Assembly: GCA_023957775.1 (NCBI GenBank)
Contig: JAMLGR010000012.1
Location: 62,001 to 126,000, forward strand
From: Fimbriimonadaceae bacterium
Lineage (GTDB): Bacteria; Armatimonadota; Fimbriimonadia; Fimbriimonadales; Fimbriimonadaceae
Length of the DNA: 64,000 nucleotides
Direction of reading: 5' to 3'
The notes beneath the pieces were generated by a model. It searched no databases and was not told where the DNA came from. It saw only the letters and a list, made by a program, of their open reading frames with translations. Below, piece by piece: positions 35,212 to 42,321 of the stretch (within the stretch, counting starts at the first letter, position 1; each line of letters opens with the position of its first letter). Position numbers and translations under genes: made by a program.

Positions 35212-36393
35212 GTGTTCACGATCGATCGGATCGAGATTTTGCTCCTGATCGCCGCGGTGGTGTCGATTCTCGCGCGCCGCGTGCGGTTGCCCTACACGAT
35301 CGGTCTGGTTCTCACGGGAGGGGCGATGGCGGTCTTCCAGTGGGACTCGGGGATCCGGGTCACGAAGGAGCTGATCTTCACCCTCTTCCTGCCGCCTCTG
35401 ATCTTCGAGGCGGCGCTGGCCATTCGCTGGGGCGAGTTGAAGCGGGACATCGCGCCCTTGGCGGCGATGGCCACCGTCGGGGTTTTGTTGGCGAGTCTGT
35501 GCGTGTTCGCGGGCATGCACTACGCGCTCGGCTGGGATTGGCGTCCCGCGCTGATGTTCGGCGTCCTCATTTCGGCGACCGATCCCGTTTCGGTCATCGC
35601 GATGATGAAGGAGGCGAACGTCCAGGGGCGGTTGAAGCTGCTGGTCGAGGGCGAGAGTCTGCTCAACGACGGCGCCGCCGCGGCATTCTTCGCCGTCGCG
35701 TTGGTGGCGGTCACAGGAGAGGCTCCCACGGCGGTCGAGGCGGCCGGCTCGTTCTTGGTCACGGCTGGCGGAGGCATCGCGGTGGGCGCGCTCGTGGGCG
35801 GAGCATGCCTGCTGCTGATGGGCCGGACAACCGACCACCTGGTGGAGGTGACCATCACCACGGTGGCGGCGTTCGGAGCGTTCCTTGGCGCGGAGCACCT
35901 CCACCTTTCGGGGGTGCTGGCCACGCTCGTCTCGGGGCTGATTCTCGGGAATTGGGGACCGCTCAAGGCGCTCACGGCCCGAGGGCGGGACGATGCCGAG
36001 ACGTTCTGGGAGTTTGCGGCGTTCGTGGCCAACTCGCTGGTGTTCCTTCTGATGGGGACGCGTTTGGCGCAACCCGATTACGCGCTGGTTTGGGTCGCCT
36101 CCTTGTCGGGCATCGGATTCGTGCTCTTGGGGCGCGCGGTCTCCGTCTACGCGGTCTGCGCGCTCTTCGCCCGCACGGGCAAACGGGTGCGGGGCCTGCA
36201 CCAGCACATCCTCTTTTGGGGCGGGTTGCGCGGTGCGCTCGCCCTCGCGCTGGCCCTCGCGCTGCCCGAGTCCCTGCCGGGGCGGCACGAAGTGGTGACG
36301 GTGGCGTTCGCCGTGGTCGCGTTCTCGGTGGTCGTGCAGGGGTTGACGGTGAAGCCCCTGCTCGCGCGCATTCCCGCCGACCAGTGCGATTAG
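35212..36393 (+). CDS. CPA1-type sodium/proton antiporter
   Basis: 393 residues from GTG. About twelve hydrophobic helices. The NhaP-type core is visible: LPYTIGLVLTGGAMAVFQWD, FLPPLIFEAALAIRW, the ion-binding region LISATDPVSVIAMMKE and LVEGESLLNDGAAAAFF. GGLRGALALALALALP is the conserved late helix of this family. It exports sodium (or potassium) in exchange for protons. The long C-terminal cytosolic tail found in some members is absent. Stands alone between hsp20 and a selenoprotein candidate. Confidence 0.93.
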   Translation: MFTIDRIEILLLIAAVVSILARRVRLPYTIGLVLTGGAMAVFQWDSGIRVTKELIFTLFLPPLIFEAALAIRWGELKRDIAPLAAMATVGVLLASLCVFAGMHYALGWDWRPALMFGVLISATDPVSVIAMMKEANVQGRLKLLVEGESLLNDGAAAAFFAVALVAVTGEAPTAVEAAGSFLVTAGGGIAVGALVGGACLLLMGRTTDHLVEVTITTVAAFGAFLGAEHLHLSGVLATLVSGLILGNWGPLKALTARGRDDAETFWEFAAFVANSLVFLLMGTRLAQPDYALVWVASLSGIGFVLLGRAVSVYAVCALFARTGKRVRGLHQHILFWGGLRGALALALALALPESLPGRHEVVTVAFAVVAFSVVVQGLTVKPLLARIPADQCD

Positions 36394-36417
36394 CCTCTGT
36401 CGAGGGCCCGACAAACG

Positions 36418-36423
36418 TACAAT
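36418..36423 (+). promoter_or_regulatory. -10 box of a leaderless transcript (gene at 36430)
   Basis: TACAAT, then exactly 6 nt (GAAGGC), then the ATG at 36430. Confidence 0.55.
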
Positions 36424-36429
36424 GAAGGC

Positions 36430-37602
36430 ATGTTTGCGCTTTTCGCGGCGATGTTCGCGCTCTCCGGCCTCCAGAACCCGAGCCTGGACCAACGTGTGGC
36501 TTCGGTTCTCCCGACCGCCGCGGAAGACGCTTGGTTGAAGATTCCGTGGCGCGTCGACCTGATGCAGGCGCGGCGCGAGGCGGCGGAACTGCACAAGCCG
36601 CTCTTCCTCTGGACGATGAACGGCCACCCGCTCGGCACCACGTGAACCAAGGGGCAGATCGGCCGTGCGTCGATCTTCAGCCAACCCGAAGTGATCGAGC
36701 GACTCCGGCGCGATTTCGTGCCGGTGGCGGGGAACCTTCGCGAACTGCAGGGGCCCGACACCCCGGTCGCGCACTGGTTCGTGGCCATGGCCCGGAAGCT
36801 CAACTACCACGTGGACATGGGCGAGGAGGCCGAGGGCTACTACGTGTTCGGGCCCGACGGGGCGCCGTTCGCCTTCACCGACTGGCAATCCGCCGAGAAA
36901 GTGGTCGAAACTCTGGACGAAGGACTGTCGGCATCGCGCAAGCACCCTTCGGCGAATCCCGATTTCGGTGGTCCGTCCCCTCGACCGAAGCCGCCCGCCG
37001 AAACCGGGACGTCGGTGCTTCGCTCCTACGCCCGCATCCGACCGGTGCCGGAGGGGGCGAACCCCATCAACCGAAGCATCGGACGCGACCACATTTGGGT
37101 GTATCCGGAAGAGATCGCCGCTCTCTCCGCCCACCAAGTCGGCGATGCGTTCGATCTGCCCGCGACCTTTGCCGCGCGCCTCGCCCGCTTTCACTTGATC
37201 GACAACGTGCGTGGGGAGCCCGACATGTGGCTGCCGGAAGAGGTGCGCAAAGCCTCGTTCCAGGTGCATGTGCTCGCCCGGGAAGGTTCGGTGCTGCGTT
37301 TCGGACTCGAGGGGGAGTTTGCGCAACAGAACGCCGCGGGGAATCGCGGGCAGAGCGGAACGCTCGCGGCCGAGTTCGCCATCGACACCGCCGCGCGGAG
37401 GATCGTGCGGTTTCGAGGGTACAGCGAAGGGATCGCCTGGGGCTCGGCGATCGGGACGAAGTGCACCGAACTCGCACCGCCGGGCAAATACCCGTTGATC
37501 ATCGCACTGGTGGAGACGGACGATCCGGTCGCGCAACTGGTGCCGCCGCAAGCCGCCTCTCTCGCAGGAGAGTATCGCAAGCCTCGGATCGGGAGTCGCT
37601 GA
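36430..37602 (+). CDS. candidate selenoprotein, thioredoxin-like N-terminal region, UGA at codon 72
   Basis: 391 codons with a TGA at 36643-36645 as codon 72. The same frame stays open for 318 codons after it. The N-terminus is a signal (MFALFAAMFALSGL). Residues 50-100 look thioredoxin-like: AAELHKPLFLWTMNGHPLG before the UGA, then RASIFSQPEV and RLRRDFVPVAGN after it. A hairpin of bacterial SECIS type starts 10 nt after the UGA. The rest (residues 180-390, VLRSYARIRPVPEG onward) is unassigned. The alternative is a nonsense-mutated pseudogene, but the neighbouring Sec-thioredoxin gene makes recoding more likely. No Cys lies within three residues of the UGA. Confidence 0.75.
36656..36676 (+). 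promoter_or_regulatory. putative bacterial SECIS element
   Basis: 8-bp stem AGATCGGC (36656-36663) with GTCGATCT (36669-36676), including one G-U pair, and the 5-nt apical loop CGUGC. The loop begins 18 nt after the UGA and has G as its second base. Both facts agree with the published bacterial SECIS model (loop 16-37 nt from UGA, G among its first two bases). Confidence 0.65.
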
Positions 37603-37611
37603 ACGTCTTGG

Positions 37612-37632
37612 CACGCCCGTCGAGCGGTCGTG
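37612..37632. repeat. dispersed palindromic element, copy 3
   Basis: CACGCCCG-TCGAG-CGGTCGTG, one mismatch from the perfect palindrome at 11112-11132, lying 9 bp after the selenoprotein candidate and between convergent genes. Confidence 0.65.
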
Positions 37633-37659
37633 GGACTCAATGGGGCACGCAGATGGAAT

Positions 37660-38190
37660 TCAGGGTTCGGGAGAGCCGAGCGATCGCCAGTGGGCCAACG
37701 CCTCCGAGCACGTCGGGCACAGGGACCATTCGGACATTTCGGGGTCGTTGGGGCGGGTTCCTGGACTCACCCACTCCTCCCCCATCTGGGTGAATAGGCA
37801 CACCGAGCACGTGGGAATCCGGCGGCCTGGCCGCGGGGTCGGACGTTCGGCCATGGCCGACTCTTCCAGCAGGACCCCCTGGTAACGCAGCACGCCGTCG
37901 TCCAGGGCCTCGATCTCCAACTCCATCAGCCGCACCCGATCGGCGGAGTCGCAACGAAAAGGGACGATGACCGTCCGCTTGGTTCTCCGTACGCCGGCTG
38001 CGATTTCGCGATAGAGCTGGACGAGGGTCGGGTCGCCAAAGAAGCGGTAGAGCTCTTCGCCGATCACGCTCTCCGGCAGGTGCGGCGCCCCGTTTTCGAT
38101 GGCGAACTGGCACCAGTTGGGATCGACCTGCAATATGCGGTCGTCGGCGTCGACGAGGTAGGTGTACCGTGTTTCCGGATGGTCTTCCAC
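37660..38190 (-). CDS. PAS-domain protein with C-terminal CxxC pair
   Basis: 176 residues from the GTG at 38190, whose first base is the last base of the VOC gene stop (TAGTG). Residues 8-110 look like a PAS fold: YTYLVDADDRILQVDPNW, then YRFFGDPTLVQLYREIAAGV. The C-terminus has CSVC and CPTC separated by about 26 residues, suitable for one zinc. No kinase, cyclase or DNA-binding output domain is attached, so it probably signals by protein contact. Third gene of the operon led by the Sec-thioredoxin, hinting at redox sensing. Confidence 0.7.
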   Translation of the reverse strand: MEDHPETRYTYLVDADDRILQVDPNWCQFAIENGAPHLPESVIGEELYRFFGDPTLVQLYREIAAGVRRTKRTVIVPFRCDSADRVRLMELEIEALDDGVLRYQGVLLEESAMAERPTPRPGRRIPTCSVCLFTQMGEEWVSPGTRPNDPEMSEWSLCPTCSEALAHWRSLGSPEP

Positions 38191-38567
38191 TACAGGTCGG
38201 CCTTCTTGACCCCTAACTGAACGGCTTGGATCGGGTTCCCGTCGGGATCCCGAAAGGTGAGCGAAGTGCCTTGGGGAAGCTCGTAGTAGTCCGCATCGAC
38301 GTCGGCGCCGGCGGCGACGAGCTTCTCGCGCAACGCCTTCACGTCCGGGGTTCGAACACCGACGACCCATCCCTTCTTGGCCACCGCATACGGGGCGGAC
38401 GCCCCTTCGAGGGGAGGGTGCAGGCCCAGCGCCCCGCCCTCCAGCTCGAAGTGCGACCAGTACGGACTCACGACCGCGGGCTTCAGCCCGAGCACGTCGC
38501 GGTAGAAGGCCACCGAGCGATCCATGTCGGATGTCTGGCACCACGTGGTCTCAAACCCCGCGATCAC
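38190..38567 (-). CDS. VOC family (glyoxalase/bleomycin-resistance fold) protein
   Basis: 125 residues from GTG, overlapping the stop of the Sec-thioredoxin gene (GTGA). Two beta-alpha-beta-beta-beta modules: the first begins MIAGFETTWCQTSDMDRSVA and FYRDVLGLKPAVV, the second includes VVGVRTPDVKALREKL and ends SLTFRDPDGNPIQAVQLG. Metal-binding positions are plausible but unverified. Members isomerise, cleave or bind small molecules, and the function here is unknown. Confidence 0.88.
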   Translation of the reverse strand: MIAGFETTWCQTSDMDRSVAFYRDVLGLKPAVVSPYWSHFELEGGALGLHPPLEGASAPYAVAKKGWVVGVRTPDVKALREKLVAAGADVDADYYELPQGTSLTFRDPDGNPIQAVQLGVKKADL

Positions 38568-39121
38568 CGAAGCCCGCCTCTCTTTTGCGCCTTGAGAAAC
38601 GCCTCCAACTTGTCGAGTTCGGCCTTGGTGGCGCGGGGCGCCCCTTTGCGAACCATCTCCATGAAGTGCGCGATCTCTTCGGGTTCCATCGGATGCCCGA
38701 TGTTGCCGCCCTTCTCGCCGGGGCGGATCGAGTTGAGGATCATCTTGCCGTCCGCGTCGAGCATCGCGGTGAACGGCAATCCGGCTTTGTCTCCCCCAAG
38801 GTCGGCCATCAGCTTGGCCCCTCCTGGGTTCTCGGTAGCCTTCTTGTCCCCGCTTTCCAAGACGGTGACATACACTCGTACGAAGTATCGATCGAAAAAC
38901 GGTTTGAACTGCTCCTGGTTCAAAACGGCATCCAGCCGTTTGCACCACCCTCACCACGAGGCGTGGAAGATGACGAAAAGGCTCTTCTTCTGGGCGCGGG
39001 CCTCTTGCTTGGCCGCCGCAAGGAGAACGTCCGTGCTCTTGGGCTTGGAAGGCGTCTGGCTCATCGCGCTTCCCACAAGGACCAGCAACACGGCGAGCGT
39101 GGAGAGTGGGCGGATCTTCAT
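38564..39121 (-). CDS. candidate selenoprotein: secreted thioredoxin-like protein with UGWC active site
   Basis: 186 codons from the ATG at 39121, with TGA at 38953-38951 as codon 57. Signal peptide: MKIRPLSTLAVLLVLVGSAM. The thioredoxin-like core reads KSLFVIFHASW, then UGA, then GWCKRLD, so the UGA replaces the first Cys of a CGWC redox motif and the second Cys (residue 60) is intact. The frame continues to a normal stop, ending LEAFLKAQKRGGLR. A 7-bp SECIS-type hairpin follows at 16-nt spacing. It probably acts as an extracytoplasmic thiol oxidoreductase. First gene of an operon with VOC and PAS genes; a leaderless TAAAAT box lies 6 nt upstream. Confidence 0.82.
38923..38941 (-). promoter_or_regulatory. 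putative bacterial SECIS element
   Basis: On the minus strand AAACGGC (38941-38935), loop TGGAT (38934-38930) and GCCGTTT (38929-38923) form a perfect 7-bp stem. The loop starts 16 nt after the UGA and has G as its second base, at the lower limit of the published bacterial SECIS spacing. Confidence 0.7.
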
Positions 39122-39127
39122 GGCCCC

Positions 39128-39133
39128 ATTTTA
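39128..39133 (-). promoter_or_regulatory. -10 box of a leaderless transcript (Sec-thioredoxin gene)
   Basis: TAAAAT on the minus strand, then GGGGCC (6 nt), then the ATG at 39121. Confidence 0.55.
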
Positions 39134-39146
39134 GGCGACTTCGGTC

Positions 39147-39152
39147 CATAAT
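39147..39152 (+). promoter_or_regulatory. -10 box of a leaderless transcript (gene at 39160)
   Basis: CATAAT followed by 7 nt and the ATG at 39160. Together with the TAAAAT box at 39128-39133 it makes a compact divergent promoter pair. Confidence 0.45.
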
Positions 39153-39159
39153 GGGCACC

Positions 39160-39546
39160 ATGTTTCGCCTGATCCTTGCGATCGTCGCGGCTGCGAGCCT
39201 GTTTGCTGCCGTTTCGGCGCAGAAGGCACCCACCGCGGACCGCATGGACGAGGTGATTCACAAGCTCGAAGCGTCCCGAAGATCCCAGGCGAAGATGCTG
39301 TTGGCCCGGGCGTCGGGCACGGGGCGGAGTGTGCTCCGATCGGCGCTCGTGGCCGCAGGGAAGATCCCGCCGCAGCCGACCAAACCCGCCTTGTGGTCGG
39401 ACAAGAAGGCCCTGCAACTCACTTACGCCCAGTTGGGCAAGTCGCAACGAGACCTGTTCGCGAGCGTGCACGCGGCGATGTCGAAGTCGGATCAGGCGCT
39501 GCTCGTCGAGATGCTTCGGGTGCGTGCGGCGCTCCCTCGGAAGTGA
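39160..39546 (+). CDS. small secreted protein of unknown function
   Basis: 128 residues from the ATG at 39160 (an ATG at 39151 in the same frame overlaps the -10 box). Signal MFRLILAIVAAASLFAAVSA, then a helical, Lys/Arg-rich region: DEVIHKLEASRRSQAKMLLA and LGKSQRDLFASVHAAMSKSD. No domain is recognised and no Cys is present. Divergent from the Sec-thioredoxin gene with only 38 bp between the start codons, so expression of the two may be linked. Confidence 0.65.
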   Translation: MFRLILAIVAAASLFAAVSAQKAPTADRMDEVIHKLEASRRSQAKMLLARASGTGRSVLRSALVAAGKIPPQPTKPALWSDKKALQLTYAQLGKSQRDLFASVHAAMSKSDQALLVEMLRVRAALPRK

Positions 39547-39629
39547 CCCGGATCCGCCCTTGGGGGAAACAGCCCTTCCGTCGGGATTGGCGACCTTGCT
39601 AGAATCGTTGCTTGGAGGGTTTCCAACCA

Positions 39630-42071
39630 ATGAGTTTTCCCACGCGCGGCTTGGTGCCGCTGATCGTCGCCGTCCTCATGCCCGCCGTCTGGGCGCAAAC
39701 GTCGCCCCCGACGGAGCCGCCACCCCAACGCGAGGCCCCCAAGGAGCAGCGGCAGACGTCGAAGCCCGGTGAACCGAAGCCGTACAAAGAGGTCGTCACG
39801 GCCGAAGCCAAGACCCAAACCGGTCTGTTCGCCGTTCACCGCATTGGGGACAAAGTGCTCTTCGAAATCCCCAAGCAGGCTCTGGGAGCCGAAATGCTCT
39901 GGACGACGGAGATCGCCGAGAGCCCGCTGGGCGGATTCGGCGGAACCCAACTGGGAGACAACGTCGTGCGCTGGACGCGCCGCGAGAACAAGATCTTCCT
40001 CCGCAAAGTCAGCCACAGCATCCGAGCCGCCGACGACGCCGCGATCAAGATCGCCGTCGCAGCCGCCTCCGTCGAGCCGATCATCGCGGCGTTCGACGTC
40101 GAGGCCGAGGGAGAGGGCGGATCGGCCGTGATCGACGTCACGAAGTTCTTCACGAGCGACCCCCAGGACTTTTCCGCCAAGCGCGCGGTCAACGGTGGGA
40201 ACGTGGACGCCTCCCGCTCGTACATCGACTCGGTCAAGGCTTTCCCCACGAACATCGAGACCCGCTCGCTGCTCACCTTCAACGCCGCGCCGCCCGCCGC
40301 ACCTAGCCCGTTTGGCGGACGGGGCGCGGGAGGGGCCCGCAACACGGCCTCCAGCGCGACGGCACTGGTGCACTATTCGATGGTCCTCCTCCCGGAAACG
40401 CCGATGCACCCGCGCGAATACGACTCCCGCGTGGGCTACTTCAGCGTGGGCTTCCAAGAGTACGGGGCACCCGAGAACCGGGTGATGGACAAGCGGTACA
40501 TCTCGCGGTTCCGCTTGGAGAAGAAGGACCCCGCCGCGGCGGTCTCCGAGCCCGTCAAGCCGATCGTCTTCTATTTGAGCCGGGAGGTGCCCGAGAAGTG
40601 GCGCGCCCCGATGAAGCAGGGCATCGAATGGTGGAACAAGGCGTTCGAGACCGCGGGTTTCCGCAACGCGATCGTCGCCCGCGACGCGCCGACCGCAGCG
40701 GAAGATCCCAACTGGGACCCTGAGGACGCGCGCTACTCGGTCGTGCGCTGGGCGCCCACACCCACGGAGAACGCCATGGGGCCGAGCGTTCAGGACCCGC
40801 GCAGCGGGGAGACGATCTCCGCGCACATCATCGTTTGGCACAACGTGCTGAACCTCGCGCAGATGTGGTACTTCGTGCAGGCTTCGCCCAACGATCCCTC
40901 CGCCCAACGGTTGCCTCTTCCCGACGAGCTGACCGGCCGGCTGATCGAGTACGTCGTCGCCCACGAGGTCGGGCACACCCTCGGATTGCAGCACAACTTC
41001 CGGGGCTCGTCGACCTACTCGATCGCTCAACTGCGCGACCCCAAGTTCACCGAGCAGTACGGAACCGAGGCGTCCGTGATGGACTACGGGCGCTTCAACT
41101 ACGTCGCCCAACCCGGCGACGGGGCTCGCCTCATTCCAACCCTCGGACCCTACGATCTCTTCGCGATCGAGTGGGGCTACAAACCGATCCTCGGCAACGC
41201 GTCCCAGGAGAAGACCGAGCTCGATAAGATTGCCGCGCGACAGGTGACGAACCCGATGCTGCGGTTCGGCGGCGGCATGCGCGAGGATCCGACCCAACAG
41301 TCGGAAGATCTCGGCGACGACGCCTTGGAAGCGACCCGGCTCGGCTTGTTGAACCTCGAGCGCGTGATGAAGTACCTCGTGGCGGCCACCACCAAACCGG
41401 GCGAGGATTACTCGTTCCTGCAGGAGGTCTACCAGCGCGTGCTGGGGCAGCGCTCGATGGAGCTGAACCACGTGACGCGCCTCGTCGGCGGCGTCGTCGA
41501 GACGAACTGGCACGCAGGCCGCGGCGGGGACGTGTTCGTGCCGGTGCCGAAGGCCCGCCAGGCCGCGGCGATCGCGTTCCTGAACGAGCATGCGTTCGCC
41601 ACCCCCGAGCCGTTCCTCGATCCGGGGGTGTTGCTCAAGATCGACCCAGCCGGCTGGACCGAGCAGGTCGTGGGCACGCAGCGAGGGCTGTTGGCCTCGC
41701 TCCTTTCGGACGACCGGATCAACCGGATGACCGACAACGTGGCGATGATCGGCGATCGAGCCTATCCGATCACGGAGATGGTCGCCGACCTGCAGAACGG
41801 CATCTGGCGCGAGCTGCTGACCACGGCGCCGGTGATCGACGAGTATCGAAGAAGCCTCCAGCGGGCCTATCTCGAGATCTATCGGGGCAAGCTGGTGGGG
41901 GATGCCGCCACAACGACCGAACTGCGCGGCGTGGCCGTGTGGGCGCTCAAGGGTCTGGCGGCGACGATCGACCGAGCCCTTCCCAAGGTCAAGGACAAGC
42001 TGACGATCCTGCACCTTCAGGATTGCCGACGAACCATCGACCGCATCCTGGACCCGAACAAGGGAGGCTAG
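39630..42071 (+). CDS. secreted zinc-dependent metalloprotease (DUF5117/DUF5118 zincin type)
   Basis: 813 residues from the ATG at 39630, with GGAGGG 11 nt upstream and a signal peptide ending near AVWAQ. Residues 50-330 match the DUF5118/DUF5117 region that precedes the catalytic domain (RIGDKVLFEIPKQALGAEML). The zinc site is AHEVGHTLGLQHNF, the extended HExxHxxGxxH of metzincins, and SVMDYGRFNY supplies the Met-turn. The C-terminal helical part includes GMREDPTQQSEDLGDDALEA. It is probably an extracytoplasmic peptidase of unknown target. A TAGAAT 25 nt upstream of the start may be its -10 box. Confidence 0.9.
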   Translation: MSFPTRGLVPLIVAVLMPAVWAQTSPPTEPPPQREAPKEQRQTSKPGEPKPYKEVVTAEAKTQTGLFAVHRIGDKVLFEIPKQALGAEMLWTTEIAESPLGGFGGTQLGDNVVRWTRRENKIFLRKVSHSIRAADDAAIKIAVAAASVEPIIAAFDVEAEGEGGSAVIDVTKFFTSDPQDFSAKRAVNGGNVDASRSYIDSVKAFPTNIETRSLLTFNAAPPAAPSPFGGRGAGGARNTASSATALVHYSMVLLPETPMHPREYDSRVGYFSVGFQEYGAPENRVMDKRYISRFRLEKKDPAAAVSEPVKPIVFYLSREVPEKWRAPMKQGIEWWNKAFETAGFRNAIVARDAPTAAEDPNWDPEDARYSVVRWAPTPTENAMGPSVQDPRSGETISAHIIVWHNVLNLAQMWYFVQASPNDPSAQRLPLPDELTGRLIEYVVAHEVGHTLGLQHNFRGSSTYSIAQLRDPKFTEQYGTEASVMDYGRFNYVAQPGDGARLIPTLGPYDLFAIEWGYKPILGNASQEKTELDKIAARQVTNPMLRFGGGMREDPTQQSEDLGDDALEATRLGLLNLERVMKYLVAATTKPGEDYSFLQEVYQRVLGQRSMELNHVTRLVGGVVETNWHAGRGGDVFVPVPKARQAAAIAFLNEHAFATPEPFLDPGVLLKIDPAGWTEQVVGTQRGLLASLLSDDRINRMTDNVAMIGDRAYPITEMVADLQNGIWRELLTTAPVIDEYRRSLQRAYLEIYRGKLVGDAATTTELRGVAVWALKGLAATIDRALPKVKDKLTILHLQDCRRTIDRILDPNKGG

Positions 42072-42081
42072 GCCGTCTCGC

Positions 42082-42218
42082 CTGTCGTCTATCGTTTGTC
42101 GTTTGTCGTTTGTCGTTTGTCGGGGAGAGGGGCACCCTCCGACGACAAACGATCAACGACCAACGATCAACGACCAACGACCAACGACCAACGATCAACG
42201 ACCAACGATCAACGACGA
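42082..42218. repeat. large heptad array (TTGTCGT / ACGAYCA)
   Basis: Left arm: six 7-bp units (CTGTCGT, CTATCGT, three TTGTCGT, TTGTCGG). Central segment: GGGAGAGGGGCACCCTCCG. Right arm: eleven units alternating ACGACCA and ACGATCA, led by ACGACAA and ended by ACGACGA. The arms are roughly complementary with about one mismatch per unit. The array fills most of the 250-bp gap between the metalloprotease and the repeat-protein gene; the remaining 100 bp before 42322 show only a ribosome site. Confidence 0.85.
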
Positions 42219-42321
42219 AACGGCTTCGTTGGGAACATTTCGTCCTCCGTAATCTTCTGTGTTGGTAGTTATCCGCCCCGCGGAACGGAAGGGCCCCCGA
42301 ACCGGGGGCGGGGAGGATGCG

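Noticed and set aside
36643-36645. Simple nonsense mutation making a pseudogene
   Set aside because: It remains the main alternative, but 318 open codons downstream, a correctly spaced SECIS-like stem and a second UGA gene nearby favour recoding. Only the presence or absence of Sec machinery in the genome can settle it.
42082-42218. CRISPR array
   Set aside because: Units are 7 bp and contiguous with no spacers, and no cas genes are in the window.
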